Shown: piece after piece, positions 16,934-25,276 of the stretch
Numbering within the stretch: position 1 is the stretch's first letter
Layout of the letters: every line of letters begins with the position of its first letter
NCBI GenBank assembly: GCA_013698305.1
Contig: JACCVC010000041.1
Span: 1-44,716, forward strand
Reading direction: 5' to 3'
Length of the DNA: 44,716 nt
Origin: Chloroflexia bacterium
Lineage (GTDB): Bacteria > Chloroflexota > Chloroflexia > Thermomicrobiales > UBA6265
Made by a program: the position numbers and the translations under genes
Notes under the pieces: model-generated
The model's database searches: none
Seen by the model: the letters and a program-made list of their open reading frames with translations, nothing else
Told to the model about the DNA's origin: nothing

Positions 16934-17715
16934 CGCTCGCTGCTGCCTTGCTGCTTGATCGCTTCGGCGAGGTCGGGTGGTAGTGGGCTATCGTCCTTCC
17001 GCGCCCGGAAGATCGCCATGATGATCCTGTACCCCGCCTTCAATGACGCCTTGACGTTGCCGCTGACCTTGGAGACGCCTCCGCTCCGTTTCCGGTAGCT
17101 CACCGGCACTTCGCTTACGGTCAGGTCGTTGCGGGCGGCGCGGACGATCATCTCGATCGACCAGCCGTAGGTCATCTCCCGCATGCCAAGCCGCATCAGG
17201 TCGCTTTTGCGAATGACTCGAAACGGCCCGATATCGGTCAGGCTCACGCCATGGAATCGCTTGACGAGAAATGCCGCCACCCGGTTGCCGACGATCTGCT
17301 GCGGCATCAACGATCCAGGCTCGAAGCTTCCCCGGATGCGTGATCCCACCACCAGGTCAGCCTCGCCGGCCAGCAACGGCGCGACGAGCAGCGGGAGTTC
17401 CGCCGGTCGGTCGCAGCGGTCACCGTCCATCAGCACGATCAGGTCGACCGGACCGCTGGCCAGCACGCCGCTCAGGCAGGCGCGTCCGTAGCCAGGCGTT
17501 GGTTCCGTCACGATGCGCGCTCCCGCCTGGGCCGCCACCCGCGCCGTGCTATCGGAAGAGCCGTTGTCGACCACCAGGATATTTACGATCTCGACCGGAT
17601 TCTCTGCATCGTCGGCAATCGCCCGGATCTCGGCGACCAGTTCCCCGATCGACTCTTCCTCGTTGAGACAGGGGATCACCACCGCGGCGGTGAGTCGCTT
17701 TTCACCAGTCGTCAT
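16930..17715 (-). CDS. Glycosyltransferase family 2 (dolichyl-phosphate mannosyl/glucosyl-transferase-like)
   Basis: 261-residue GT-A enzyme. It has the opening VVIPCLNEEESIGELV, then VVDNGSSDST, and LMDGDRCD with the DxD-type metal site. There are no clear membrane helices, which fits a cytoplasmic polyprenyl-phosphate sugar transferase of the DPM1 type. It would load a sugar on a lipid carrier for the membrane glycosyltransferase encoded upstream at 20240-22276; that link is inference. It overlaps its neighbours by four bases on both sides (epimerase before, DUF2064 after), so the three form a tight operon. Confidence 0.88.
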   Translation of the reverse strand: MTTGEKRLTAAVVIPCLNEEESIGELVAEIRAIADDAENPVEIVNILVVDNGSSDSTARVAAQAGARIVTEPTPGYGRACLSGVLASGPVDLIVLMDGDRCDRPAELPLLVAPLLAGEADLVVGSRIRGSFEPGSLMPQQIVGNRVAAFLVKRFHGVSLTDIGPFRVIRKSDLMRLGMREMTYGWSIEMIVRAARNDLTVSEVPVSYRKRSGGVSKVSGNVKASLKAGYRIIMAIFRARKDDSPLPPDLAEAIKQQGSSER

Positions 17716-18851
17716 ACCGTCGTACCCGAGCGAGCCTGTTTCACGACCTGCCGCTCGCGCAACCGTCGAGCGGCCTCGGTGAAGTACTCGCCGACATCGC
17801 CCTGCTCGCGTATCCAGTCCAGGTAACGGTCGATGCCTTCCTCCAGTCCGGTTCGAGCTTCGAATCCAAGCTCACTGATCTTCGTGGTGTCGCTGATCAG
17901 CGCTCGCATCTCGCCGGGACGGTACTCGCCGGGGATGTCCGGCTCGATCTCCTTGCCCAGCTTCTCGGCCAGCAGCCGCGCCAGGTCACCGATCGCCGCC
18001 GCGTTGCCGGTGCCAACGTTCATCACCTGACCGTCGGACCGAGCATCGGTCGCGACCAGCATGTTGGCTCGGGCGACATCCTCGACGAAGACCAGATCGC
18101 GCGATTGCTTGCCGTCCTCGTAGACCACCGGCGGCAGGTCGTTCATCAATCGCGTGCAGAAGATCGCGATCACCCCGGTGTAGGGGTTGAACAGCGACTG
18201 GCGCGGACCGTAGGTGCAGGAGTAGCGCAACGCGGTCACGGGCAGCCCGGTCGCCCGTCCGAATGAGATTGCCAGCCGCTCCTGGTCGGCCTTGCTGATC
18301 GCGTAGACGTTTTCGCCTCCCATCGGCGCGGCCTCGTCGGTGGGGACGGGCCGGGATGGCTCGCCACAAATGGGGCAGTGCATCAGGTAGTCGCCTTGCT
18401 CCAATTGCGAAACCGGGCGCGTTTTGCCGTAGAAGTGCCCATGCCCGTCGCAGGTATAGGCGCCCTCGTTGTAGACCGCCTGCGACGAGGCCACTACCAG
18501 CTTCCTGATCGGTAGGTCGTTGTTGCGAATCGACTCCAGCATCAGCGCTGTTCCGTAGGAGTTGACGTGAATGAATTTGGCGATCTCGGGCATGTAGCCG
18601 CCATAGGCCGCCTCGTGGAAAACGACGTCGACGCCGGCCAGCGCGCGGTCCCAGTCGTCCTGGTTGCGGACATCGCCGTGGATGAACTCGACCTCATCGC
18701 GAATCCAGCCCGGCTTGCCTTCGGCGTGGGTCTGCGGTTCGAGGCTGTCGAGCACGCGCACATTCCAGCCGCGAGCCAGCGCCTCATCGACGATGTGCGA
18801 CCCGATCAGTCCTGCGCCGCCGGTTATCAGTGCCGTAGTCGCCTCTGCCAT
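17712..18851 (-). CDS. NAD-dependent nucleotide-sugar epimerase/dehydratase with zinc-finger-like insertion
   Basis: 379-residue extended SDR protein. It has a Rossmann motif TGGAGLIGSH (10-19), the SSQAVY serine (122-127) and the catalytic YxxxK at Tyr183-Lys187 (VYAISKADQE). Between the serine and tyrosine motifs is an insertion with Cys134, a His pair near 137-139 and CPICG (Cys159, Cys162), which looks like a metal site. I recall a similar cysteine-bearing insertion in some dTDP-rhamnose-4-epimerase-like proteins, so the substrate may be a dTDP-deoxyhexose, but this is unproven. It is the first gene of the epimerase-GT2-DUF2064 operon. AGAGGATG precedes ATG 18851. Confidence 0.88.
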   Translation of the reverse strand: MAEATTALITGGAGLIGSHIVDEALARGWNVRVLDSLEPQTHAEGKPGWIRDEVEFIHGDVRNQDDWDRALAGVDVVFHEAAYGGYMPEIAKFIHVNSYGTALMLESIRNNDLPIRKLVVASSQAVYNEGAYTCDGHGHFYGKTRPVSQLEQGDYLMHCPICGEPSRPVPTDEAAPMGGENVYAISKADQERLAISFGRATGLPVTALRYSCTYGPRQSLFNPYTGVIAIFCTRLMNDLPPVVYEDGKQSRDLVFVEDVARANMLVATDARSDGQVMNVGTGNAAAIGDLARLLAEKLGKEIEPDIPGEYRPGEMRALISDTTKISELGFEARTGLEEGIDRYLDWIREQGDVGEYFTEAARRLRERQVVKQARSGTTV

Positions 18852-18895
18852 GTTTCATCCTCTGGTATGCAAACACCGTGCGTCCAACAAGAAAT

Positions 18896-18925
18896 CGTCA
18901 TTCTGAGCGAATGCGAAGAATGACG
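18896..18925. repeat. CATTCTGAGCGA-type palindrome upstream of the epimerase gene
   Basis: Exact nine-base arms CGTCATTCT (18896-18904) and AGAATGACG (18917-18925) surround a 12-base loop. The TGAGCGAATGCGAAG core resembles short repeats found in many bacterial genomes. It lies between the trans-sulfuration gene and the epimerase gene, both on the minus strand, so it may end or attenuate the upstream transcript. Confidence 0.75.
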
Positions 18926-18976
18926 GTCTGATTGTGGCGTGGCATTCAATATCGTCACGTCTCCTTCGCGTGCCGC

Positions 18977-20191
18977 TCAGTCATCCACGGATCCCACAGA
19001 CATCAGCGCCTGCTCTATGTCGGCGATGATGTCCGCCGGATGCTCCAGTCCAATGGAAAAGCGCAACGCGCCGTTACCGCCGTGCTCCCGCGAACAGTCC
19101 TGGTCCTTCAACCGAGGCGGATAGCACACTGTCGTGATCTCGCCACCGAGACTCGGCGCGTATGGGATCATGCGGAGCGCCCGGACGAAGTTGATCACGG
19201 CGCTCGCTGACCCCTCGCCAGCGAATTCAACCACGAGCACGCCGCCCTGACCATCCGGCAGCATCCGCGCTACCAGTCCATTGTCGGACAATCCCGGATA
19301 CCGCACCGAGGCGAACTCCGGCCGACCGCTCAGGTAGTCGGCCACCTCCATTCCGGAGTCGCTGATCCACGCCATTCGGGCCGCCAGCGTGCGTATGCCC
19401 CGCACCGCCAGCGCTGCGTCCGAGGCACCCGGCACGGCACCGAGCAGGTAGCCGAACTGCCTGATCCGCGCCATGAGCGTTGCGCTGCCCACCACCACCC
19501 CCGCCGACAGGTCGTGATGACCACCCAGGTACTTGGTGACGCTGTGGATCACCAGGTCAGCGCCATGCTCGATGGGACGGCACAGCGCTGGAGACGCGAA
19601 CGAATTGTCGATCACGAGCGGAATATCGTGGCGGTTGGCAATGGCGGCGAGTCCAGGAATGTCGGCCACGCACATGCCGGGGTTGGTGATGGTTTCCGCA
19701 AAGATCATCCCGGTTGCGGGCCGAACCGCCGCCTCAACCCTTTCGAGATCGGCTACATCGACCACCGAGCAGGCAACCCCGAACCGGGGAAGCTCCTGCG
19801 CCAGCAGCATCTCCGTGTCGCAGTAACTGTCCGCGCCGATCACAAGATGATCGCCCTGGGACAAGATCGCCAGCGCCGCCAGGGAGATGGCCGCCATCCC
19901 CGAGGACACACCGTAGCCCGCCTCCGCTCCTTCAAGGTCGGCGACCAGCTCCTCCAGCGCGCAGACGTTCGGAAAGTGATCGCGATTGTAGGTCGGCAGA
20001 GGCGGGTCTGCGAGGATTCTGCCGGATATCGCCTCGGGATCATGCGTTGCGTACACGGTGCTCTGCACGATCGGCGGCACCAGCGGCCAGATGTCGCCTT
20101 CGCCGTGATGCCCTCCCTGGACACAGCGGGTGCGAATGCGTCGCATGTCCTCGCTCGTGCGGGTCGATGTTCGGTCGTGTTTCAGGGTCAT
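18977..20191 (-). CDS. PLP-dependent trans-sulfuration enzyme (Cys/Met metabolism family)
   Basis: 404 residues from ATG 20191, which has GGAGCAGGA upstream; an in-frame start nine codons earlier is less likely. The fold-type I signature is clear: YGVSSGMAAISLAALAIL, then IFAETITNPGMCVADI, VIDNSFASPALCRP, and the PLP lysine in SVTKYLGGHHDLSAG. The late SIGLEHPADIIADIEQAL is typical of cystathionine gamma-synthase / methionine gamma-lyase / cystathionine lyase enzymes. Which of these reactions it catalyses cannot be read from sequence alone. It sits inside a minus-strand glycan cluster, 48 bases from the membrane glycosyltransferase stop, possibly in the same transcript. Confidence 0.92.
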   Translation of the reverse strand: MTLKHDRTSTRTSEDMRRIRTRCVQGGHHGEGDIWPLVPPIVQSTVYATHDPEAISGRILADPPLPTYNRDHFPNVCALEELVADLEGAEAGYGVSSGMAAISLAALAILSQGDHLVIGADSYCDTEMLLAQELPRFGVACSVVDVADLERVEAAVRPATGMIFAETITNPGMCVADIPGLAAIANRHDIPLVIDNSFASPALCRPIEHGADLVIHSVTKYLGGHHDLSAGVVVGSATLMARIRQFGYLLGAVPGASDAALAVRGIRTLAARMAWISDSGMEVADYLSGRPEFASVRYPGLSDNGLVARMLPDGQGGVLVVEFAGEGSASAVINFVRALRMIPYAPSLGGEITTVCYPPRLKDQDCSREHGGNGALRFSIGLEHPADIIADIEQALMSVGSVDD

Positions 20192-20239
20192 TCCTGCTCC
20201 AGTTTCAACGCGCTGCATACGGCGGGAGGCGGCAAGACG

Positions 20240-22276
20240 TTAGTTGGAACCGAGTGGCGCCGGAGCTGCCACTGGCGTTGGTGTGACTCTGCCTTGCCGG
20301 TCACCGGCGGAATCGGCGGCGTCCGAGCGCGGATCGACCGTTGATTCGTTTTCCACCGGGAACGGAAGATGCCACAGCTTGAGCAGGTAGACGGACACCG
20401 GGTCGTCTTCCAGCCACTGGTCATACTCCCTGCTTTCCACGGTCACATAGCCTCGCCTGACATTCGGATCGGTCGCGACGATATAGCTTGAGTCGGTGGG
20501 TTTGGCATAGAAGTAGACCCACCAGGGTGATCCCTGGGGCGACCGGGCTCGGGTGATGTCCTCCTCAAGCATAAGCGTGTACAGGTGATATCCATCCCAT
20601 CCGGAGCCAGCGTCGAGCCTGTCGTTTTCCACCCCATTCTCGTTGGCGTATCGCGCCATGCTCCAGATCGAGTCCATGTACACCAGGTAGTCGCGCGTTG
20701 CCATTGTCGAGTACACCGCCACCGCAGCAAGCAGCACCCAACTCACCGGCTGCAACAGCCGCACGTCGCGAAGCGCCCATAGCACTGCAATGATCACCAG
20801 GGCGATCACCGGCAACAGGTAGCGGTCGAGCGTCACGCCCCGGTTCAGGTAGTGGTACGAAGGCGGGAAGATGCCCACCAGTTGCCAAAGACCCACCACT
20901 CCGATCAGCCAGAACCCCGCTCGCTCCGGCGACGGTTCGGAGATAAGGCACCGGCAGATAACGAATCCGATCAGGATCGCCCCAATCGCCGACGCTATCG
21001 TCAGGGCAATCGGAAGTTCCGTGCCACGCTCGATCAACCGCTGGCGGCTGCCCAGCACGTCCGGCGGCCCGACATTGCCCAGGCCGAAGAACTGCGAGGC
21101 GAACGGCATTTCGTGATTGCGGCGACCGGCCAAGTACAAGCCGAGCAGCACCACCGTCGTCCAGGCGCCGCAGGCATAGAATCCCACCGGCGAGGAAAAC
21201 AGCGTCGAGTTGTCGCTCGCTCTTCGGCGAGGGAGTATCGCGACCAGAACGGGCAACAGGAACAGACCTGCGTAGAACAGGACGTAGACTGGCGCCCGCT
21301 GTATGATCAGCCAGGTTCCGGCCCATCCGTCCTCCTGCAGGTCGGCCAGGAAGTTCGCCTGCACGGCCGGGACGTCGTTGACCCACCGGAGCCATGCGTA
21401 GTACCCGATCAGCATCAGAGCGGGCAGCACGGCAACGGCGGAGACCCTTCGGATCGACTCCCGATTGAACCGGACCTGGCCGGTGAAGAGGAGATACATG
21501 CCGACCGCAAACGGGATCAACGCGCCCTGTTGGCGCATCAGGAACGCGAACCCGGCGAATAATGATCCGAGCAGGATCGCAATTACATGCTCGCGGCTCG
21601 GACGCAGGCCCCGGACGTAGAACGCCAGCGAGATCAGCATCATCGCCGAGAAGTGTGGATCGGTCATGAAGCTGAACGACAACGCGAAGCTCAGCGGGTT
21701 GAATAGCCAGACGCCCATTCCCAGCGCGCTGCGGCTCTTGGAAACTCCCAGCATTCGCAGGATCGCGTAGAGGGCGATCGCGCCCAGCGCGACCATCACC
21801 ACGGTAGACAGCCGCATCACGCCCAGCGACATGCCGAAAACCAGCGCGAAGAGCGCACCCCACAGGATCTGCGTGACCGCCGTCGCCGCCACGACCGGGA
21901 AGACCGTCAGCACGCCATCGTAATAGAGGATTTCGACGGAGCGCGTGTAGCCCCAGTCATCGGTGGTGGCGATGTCGGTCATGGTCGGCACGACCATTGC
22001 CGACACCGCGAACACCGCCAGGATCACGGCGACCGGCCAGTTCCGGATCGCCGTCAGCATGCCGTGCCCGAGAGCCCGGGCCCGGCTTCTGGGTGGCGCA
22101 TCCACCGATGCGCTATCCGGTAGCGCAACTGGAACGCCTGCTTCGTCCGGCTCCCGTTCGCTGGCAGGTGGCTTGGCTGACCTGTCTCTCGGCGGCTCGG
22201 GCCGGAACCACGTCGTCTCCTGGGAATCAGGGGCCGGTATGCGAGGCCCAGGCGCCTTTGATTGAGTCTCCGTCAC
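20240..22276 (-). CDS. Polytopic membrane glycosyltransferase (GT39/ArnT-like, GT-C)
   Basis: 678-residue membrane protein with a GTG start. A proline-rich cytoplasmic N-terminus (1-75) precedes about ten or more hydrophobic helices. The first extracytoplasmic loop holds the acidic pair in TDIATTDDWGYTRSVEI, as GT-C enzymes use for metal and catalysis. FSFMTDPHFSAMML and FLMRQQGAL follow. A soluble C-terminal part (about 545-678) is rich in aromatic residues. Such enzymes transfer sugars from polyprenyl-phosphate donors outside the membrane. The GT2 downstream could make the donor. The acceptor is unknown. Confidence 0.82.
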   Translation of the reverse strand: MTETQSKAPGPRIPAPDSQETTWFRPEPPRDRSAKPPASEREPDEAGVPVALPDSASVDAPPRSRARALGHGMLTAIRNWPVAVILAVFAVSAMVVPTMTDIATTDDWGYTRSVEILYYDGVLTVFPVVAATAVTQILWGALFALVFGMSLGVMRLSTVVMVALGAIALYAILRMLGVSKSRSALGMGVWLFNPLSFALSFSFMTDPHFSAMMLISLAFYVRGLRPSREHVIAILLGSLFAGFAFLMRQQGALIPFAVGMYLLFTGQVRFNRESIRRVSAVAVLPALMLIGYYAWLRWVNDVPAVQANFLADLQEDGWAGTWLIIQRAPVYVLFYAGLFLLPVLVAILPRRRASDNSTLFSSPVGFYACGAWTTVVLLGLYLAGRRNHEMPFASQFFGLGNVGPPDVLGSRQRLIERGTELPIALTIASAIGAILIGFVICRCLISEPSPERAGFWLIGVVGLWQLVGIFPPSYHYLNRGVTLDRYLLPVIALVIIAVLWALRDVRLLQPVSWVLLAAVAVYSTMATRDYLVYMDSIWSMARYANENGVENDRLDAGSGWDGYHLYTLMLEEDITRARSPQGSPWWVYFYAKPTDSSYIVATDPNVRRGYVTVESREYDQWLEDDPVSVYLLKLWHLPFPVENESTVDPRSDAADSAGDRQGRVTPTPVAAPAPLGSN

Positions 22277-22467
22277 GCGCCATCCCTGCCCTCGTTCTCG
22301 CCGGTGATACCATAGCTGTCACATCCTCGTCTGCTGGACGTTGGCGCCCGAGTGTGACCGGGGTCACTCACAGATAGTCTACGCACCTTTCGCCATACGG
22401 GGCGTGAAGGCTACAGTAGGGGAACGCTTGCATGCGCTTTTTGGCCATGTCCGCAGAAGGTACGCTC

Positions 22468-23388
22468 ATGACGGCAACCGGCATTGCTACCAAACCCCGC
22501 TCGTCAACGGTGGACCCTATGCGCCCTTCAATCCTCCCGAGCGAACAGGACTGGGCGGTGTGCCGGGACGTCACCCGAGCGCACGGCACGACCTTCTACT
22601 TCGCCTGCCAGCTCCTTCCTCTCCGCACGCGCCAGGCCATCCACGCCGTCTACGCCTGGTGCCGCACCGCAGACGATGTCGTCGACGACGCGGGACATCG
22701 CGATCACGAGGACCTTCATGCCCAGCTCGATGCCTGGCTCGCCGCGATCGACAGCCCGTCGTGCCCGATCACCCGGGCGTTTTCGTGGGTGCTGCGTACC
22801 CACGGGATATCCGACGAGTGCGCGCATGATCTTGTTTCGGGCGTACGGATGGACCTGGATCATCTTCGCTTCGAGACGTGGCAGGACCTTCGCCAATACA
22901 GTTACTGCGTCGCCGGAACCGTTGGCCTGATGACCGCGCCGATATTGGGGTGCCGTGACGACACGGCGCTGCCTCGCGCGGTCGAACTCGGTGTGGCCAT
23001 GCAGTTGACCAACATCCTGCGCGATGTCGCGGAGGACGCGCAGATGGGACGCATCTACCTGCCGCTGGATGACCTGCATCGGTTCGGGATCACGCCCGAG
23101 TCGATTCTCGCCCTGCAACCCGATGGCGATTTCGAAGGGTTGATGCGGTTCGAGATCGCTCGCGCTCGGGAACTGTACCGGTCGGCGCGTCCTGGCATCG
23201 CGGCGCTGTCGGTTCCCGGCCAGGTAGCAACGCTCTCCGGTAGCCAGCTCTACAGCAAGATCCTGAATCGAATCGAGGCACGGAACTACGATGTCTTCGA
23301 CGGTCGCGTGTCGGTCTCGACATCGGCCAAGGTCCGGGAGATGCCGCTCGTGCTGGCAAGTGTCGTCAGGATGCAGTTGACCCGGTAA
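22468..23388 (+). CDS. crtB: Phytoene/squalene synthase family protein (phytoene synthase, CrtB)
   Basis: 306-residue head-to-head prenyl synthase. Both aspartate-rich Mg-diphosphate motifs are present: RTADDVVDDA near residue 69 and NILRDVAEDAQMGRIYLP near 187. ARELYRSARPGI is also conserved. It would join two geranylgeranyl diphosphates into phytoene, the first committed carotenoid step. Phytoene rather than squalene synthase is chosen because crtI, cruF and a CruG-like transferase are nearby. Start ATG 22468 has AGAAGG seven bases upstream; earlier in-frame ATGs at 22432 and 22447 lack a good site. The gene is divergent from the membrane glycosyltransferase, with a 191-base gap. Confidence 0.92.
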   Translation: MTATGIATKPRSSTVDPMRPSILPSEQDWAVCRDVTRAHGTTFYFACQLLPLRTRQAIHAVYAWCRTADDVVDDAGHRDHEDLHAQLDAWLAAIDSPSCPITRAFSWVLRTHGISDECAHDLVSGVRMDLDHLRFETWQDLRQYSYCVAGTVGLMTAPILGCRDDTALPRAVELGVAMQLTNILRDVAEDAQMGRIYLPLDDLHRFGITPESILALQPDGDFEGLMRFEIARARELYRSARPGIAALSVPGQVATLSGSQLYSKILNRIEARNYDVFDGRVSVSTSAKVREMPLVLASVVRMQLTR

Positions 23389-23390
23389 TC

Positions 23391-23569
23391 GTAGCCTCGG
23401 ACCGTGTCCAGAGACCCGTACGGGCGGACTCCATGTCCGCCCTTTCAAAAGATCCGTTACACCGAATCCGCCTGAACACCGTACATTCCACTCGCCGAGC
23501 CGCGTACGGAAGACCCTTGTGGTCTCCTTCTGTTACCGCACGCCAGTGAAGGCCGGCACAAGACCGGCC
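23391..23569. repeat. Cluster of three hairpin repeats after crtB
   Basis: The first copy starts GTAGCCTCGGAC (23391) just after the crtB stop. It contains arms GGGCGGAC (23422-23429) and GTCCGCCC (23435-23442) followed by TTTCAAAA, a terminator-like layout. The second has AGACC (23511-23515), loop CTTGT, and GGTCT (23521-23525). The third has GGCCGG (23551-23556), a loop with ACAAG, and CCGGCC (23564-23569). The 238-base gap between crtB and the convergent acyltransferase gene holds nothing else I can identify. Confidence 0.8.
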
Positions 23570-23626
23570 CGTACGCGCACTTCGCATCTTGTTTATGCGG
23601 AATCCGTATTAATCGCGGAGATGTTC

Positions 23627-24319
23627 TCAGCTCAACTTCCGAACCGTCTCCTCCAACGCTACCAGGCAGGCGTTGTCATCGTTGAAGTCCGCTCGCTGGA
23701 TCGGCTCGCCGATGCGCATCGTGATTCGCCAGCGACCGTCATCGGCTCGCTCGTACACGAACCCGATCGGCACCATTGGGATGGCCTTGCCGCCCGATTC
23801 CGCCATCCTCACCAGCCTCACTACGCCCGGCTCGAACGGCAGGAAGCTCTCTCCGGATGCCTGCTTCGGCGATCCGTGAGGGTCAATCACCGGATATCCC
23901 TCTGGAAACACCACGACGATCTGGCCGTCGGCGAGCAGCTCGACCGAGGAGCGTATCGCCCGCCGCATCAGCCGTTGCGCTTCGGTTCGTTGCTCCGTCG
24001 ACGCTTGCGCTCGCTTCAGGGCATCCGGGCGGGTAATCACCGGCCACCCCGCCATCCGGCACAAGGCCTCCATCCCCCGGCGCTTGAGTCCCGACCCTGC
24101 CCAGTCGAGCCCGACCAGGACGTGGAGCGGTCGTTTGGTGGCCATGTAGAGCGCGCATCCGTCGAGCAGGTGATGAAAGTGGTGCGCCACCAGCACGCAC
24201 GGTCCTGTTGTCGGGATGTGCTCGCAACCGGTGATCGTCAACCCGGCTTCGCGAGCGAGAAAGCGCTTCCCACCGGCACGCAGCACAGCCTGGCTAATAG
24301 ATCGCGTTGGATTCACCAT
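23627..24319 (-). CDS. PlsC-like acyltransferase in the carotenoid operon
   Basis: 230-residue protein of the 1-acyl-glycerol-3-phosphate acyltransferase (PlsC) superfamily. The first motif region is VLVAHHFHHLLDGCALY, where the usual H-x4-D is altered to a run of histidines followed by Asp. The third motif region, VVVFPEGYPVIDPHG, holds FPEG. The last gene of the minus-strand carotenoid operon, it follows cruF by 21 bases. By context it may acylate the sugar of a carotenoid glycoside, as in glycoside esters known from Chloroflexus and staphyloxanthin. A phospholipid role cannot be excluded. No strong ribosome site precedes ATG 24319, so coupling is possible. Confidence 0.82.
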   Translation of the reverse strand: MVNPTRSISQAVLRAGGKRFLAREAGLTITGCEHIPTTGPCVLVAHHFHHLLDGCALYMATKRPLHVLVGLDWAGSGLKRRGMEALCRMAGWPVITRPDALKRAQASTEQRTEAQRLMRRAIRSSVELLADGQIVVVFPEGYPVIDPHGSPKQASGESFLPFEPGVVRLVRMAESGGKAIPMVPIGFVYERADDGRWRITMRIGEPIQRADFNDDNACLVALEETVRKLS

Positions 24320-24340
24320 TATGTGACAAGCCAGTACCGT

Positions 24341-25276
24341 TTAGCGGTCATGCGCGGGTGCCGGCGCGGCAGGCGCCGATCGCCGAGTCAACACCAGCGC
24401 CGCCGGAATCAGGCCAAAGACCATCGCCAGCAGGATCGGCACCCACAGGTCGACGCTGGCGCTGAGTGCCGATGCGAACACGATGTTGGCCGCGTAGATA
24501 GCAAGGGGAAACCAGATCGCAAGCCGCGCACCATCCGTCGGGGGATCGCTATTCCACAACAGGCGGGCGACTGTCATGAACACCAGGGCGGTCAGCGTCC
24601 AGCCGATGAAGTTCTGCGTCGGCATCCCGAAGTATGGGCCGGTTTCGTACCACACCCAGAACCGCACAGGTAGCGATTCGTGCGCCATCGCCGGGTCGAG
24701 CACCAGGTCCCAGACTGTCAGCAGCCACCCACCGATGGCCACCGCGTAAATCCAGAGTGGTTTCACACCCAGCCGCGCCGCCAGCACGTGGCCGATCATA
24801 TACGTCGCAAAGCCTACGTAAAACCACGACAGCGGGATCGAGAACGGGACGTGATCCAGAATCTTGTAGCCCAGGAAACTGGTGTAGGCGTAGTTGCCGA
24901 ACGGTTCGCCGAAGCTGGTGCCGAGCAGTTCGGAGCCGAGCGAGATCGACACCGCCGCCCCGAAGAAGATCGCGGTCTTCCGCATGCCGATCGCGGCGAC
25001 GCCCCACGCGAACATCGCAGCCGCTCCGAAGATGATGTGGAGCGACCCGGCGTAGGTCATGCCGAAGTCATAGGCGCGCGCGCCCATCGCGGAATCCGCC
25101 CACAATTCCGGATTCGGGATCGCGATCAACAGACCCGCCAGCCCGAACATCAGCGCGACGAGGTGCCCGATCAGGAAGGCGTTTGCCCATTTCAAGGGGT
25201 GGATCGTTCGGAGACGGGACGCCAGTAGTGTTCGGTCCCTGGGCGCCTCAACCGATTGTGCGCGTGTCCGCTGCAT
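24341..25276 (-). CDS. cruF: Carotenoid 1',2'-hydratase, CruF type (DUF422)
   Basis: 311-residue membrane protein with seven or eight hydrophobic helices. It shows family stretches ELLGTSFGEPFGNYAY, VPFSIPLSWFYVGF, WDLVLDPAMA and PYFGMPTQNFIGWTLTAL. CruF adds water across the end double bond of acyclic carotene ends in the membrane, giving a 1'-hydroxy group. Start ATG 25276 has AAAGG six bases upstream; a GTG at 25300 is the in-frame alternative. The gene overlaps the end of the glycosyltransferase gene by 29 bases, so both are translated from one message. Confidence 0.9.
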   Translation of the reverse strand: MQRTRAQSVEAPRDRTLLASRLRTIHPLKWANAFLIGHLVALMFGLAGLLIAIPNPELWADSAMGARAYDFGMTYAGSLHIIFGAAAMFAWGVAAIGMRKTAIFFGAAVSISLGSELLGTSFGEPFGNYAYTSFLGYKILDHVPFSIPLSWFYVGFATYMIGHVLAARLGVKPLWIYAVAIGGWLLTVWDLVLDPAMAHESLPVRFWVWYETGPYFGMPTQNFIGWTLTALVFMTVARLLWNSDPPTDGARLAIWFPLAIYAANIVFASALSASVDLWVPILLAMVFGLIPAALVLTRRSAPAAPAPAHDR

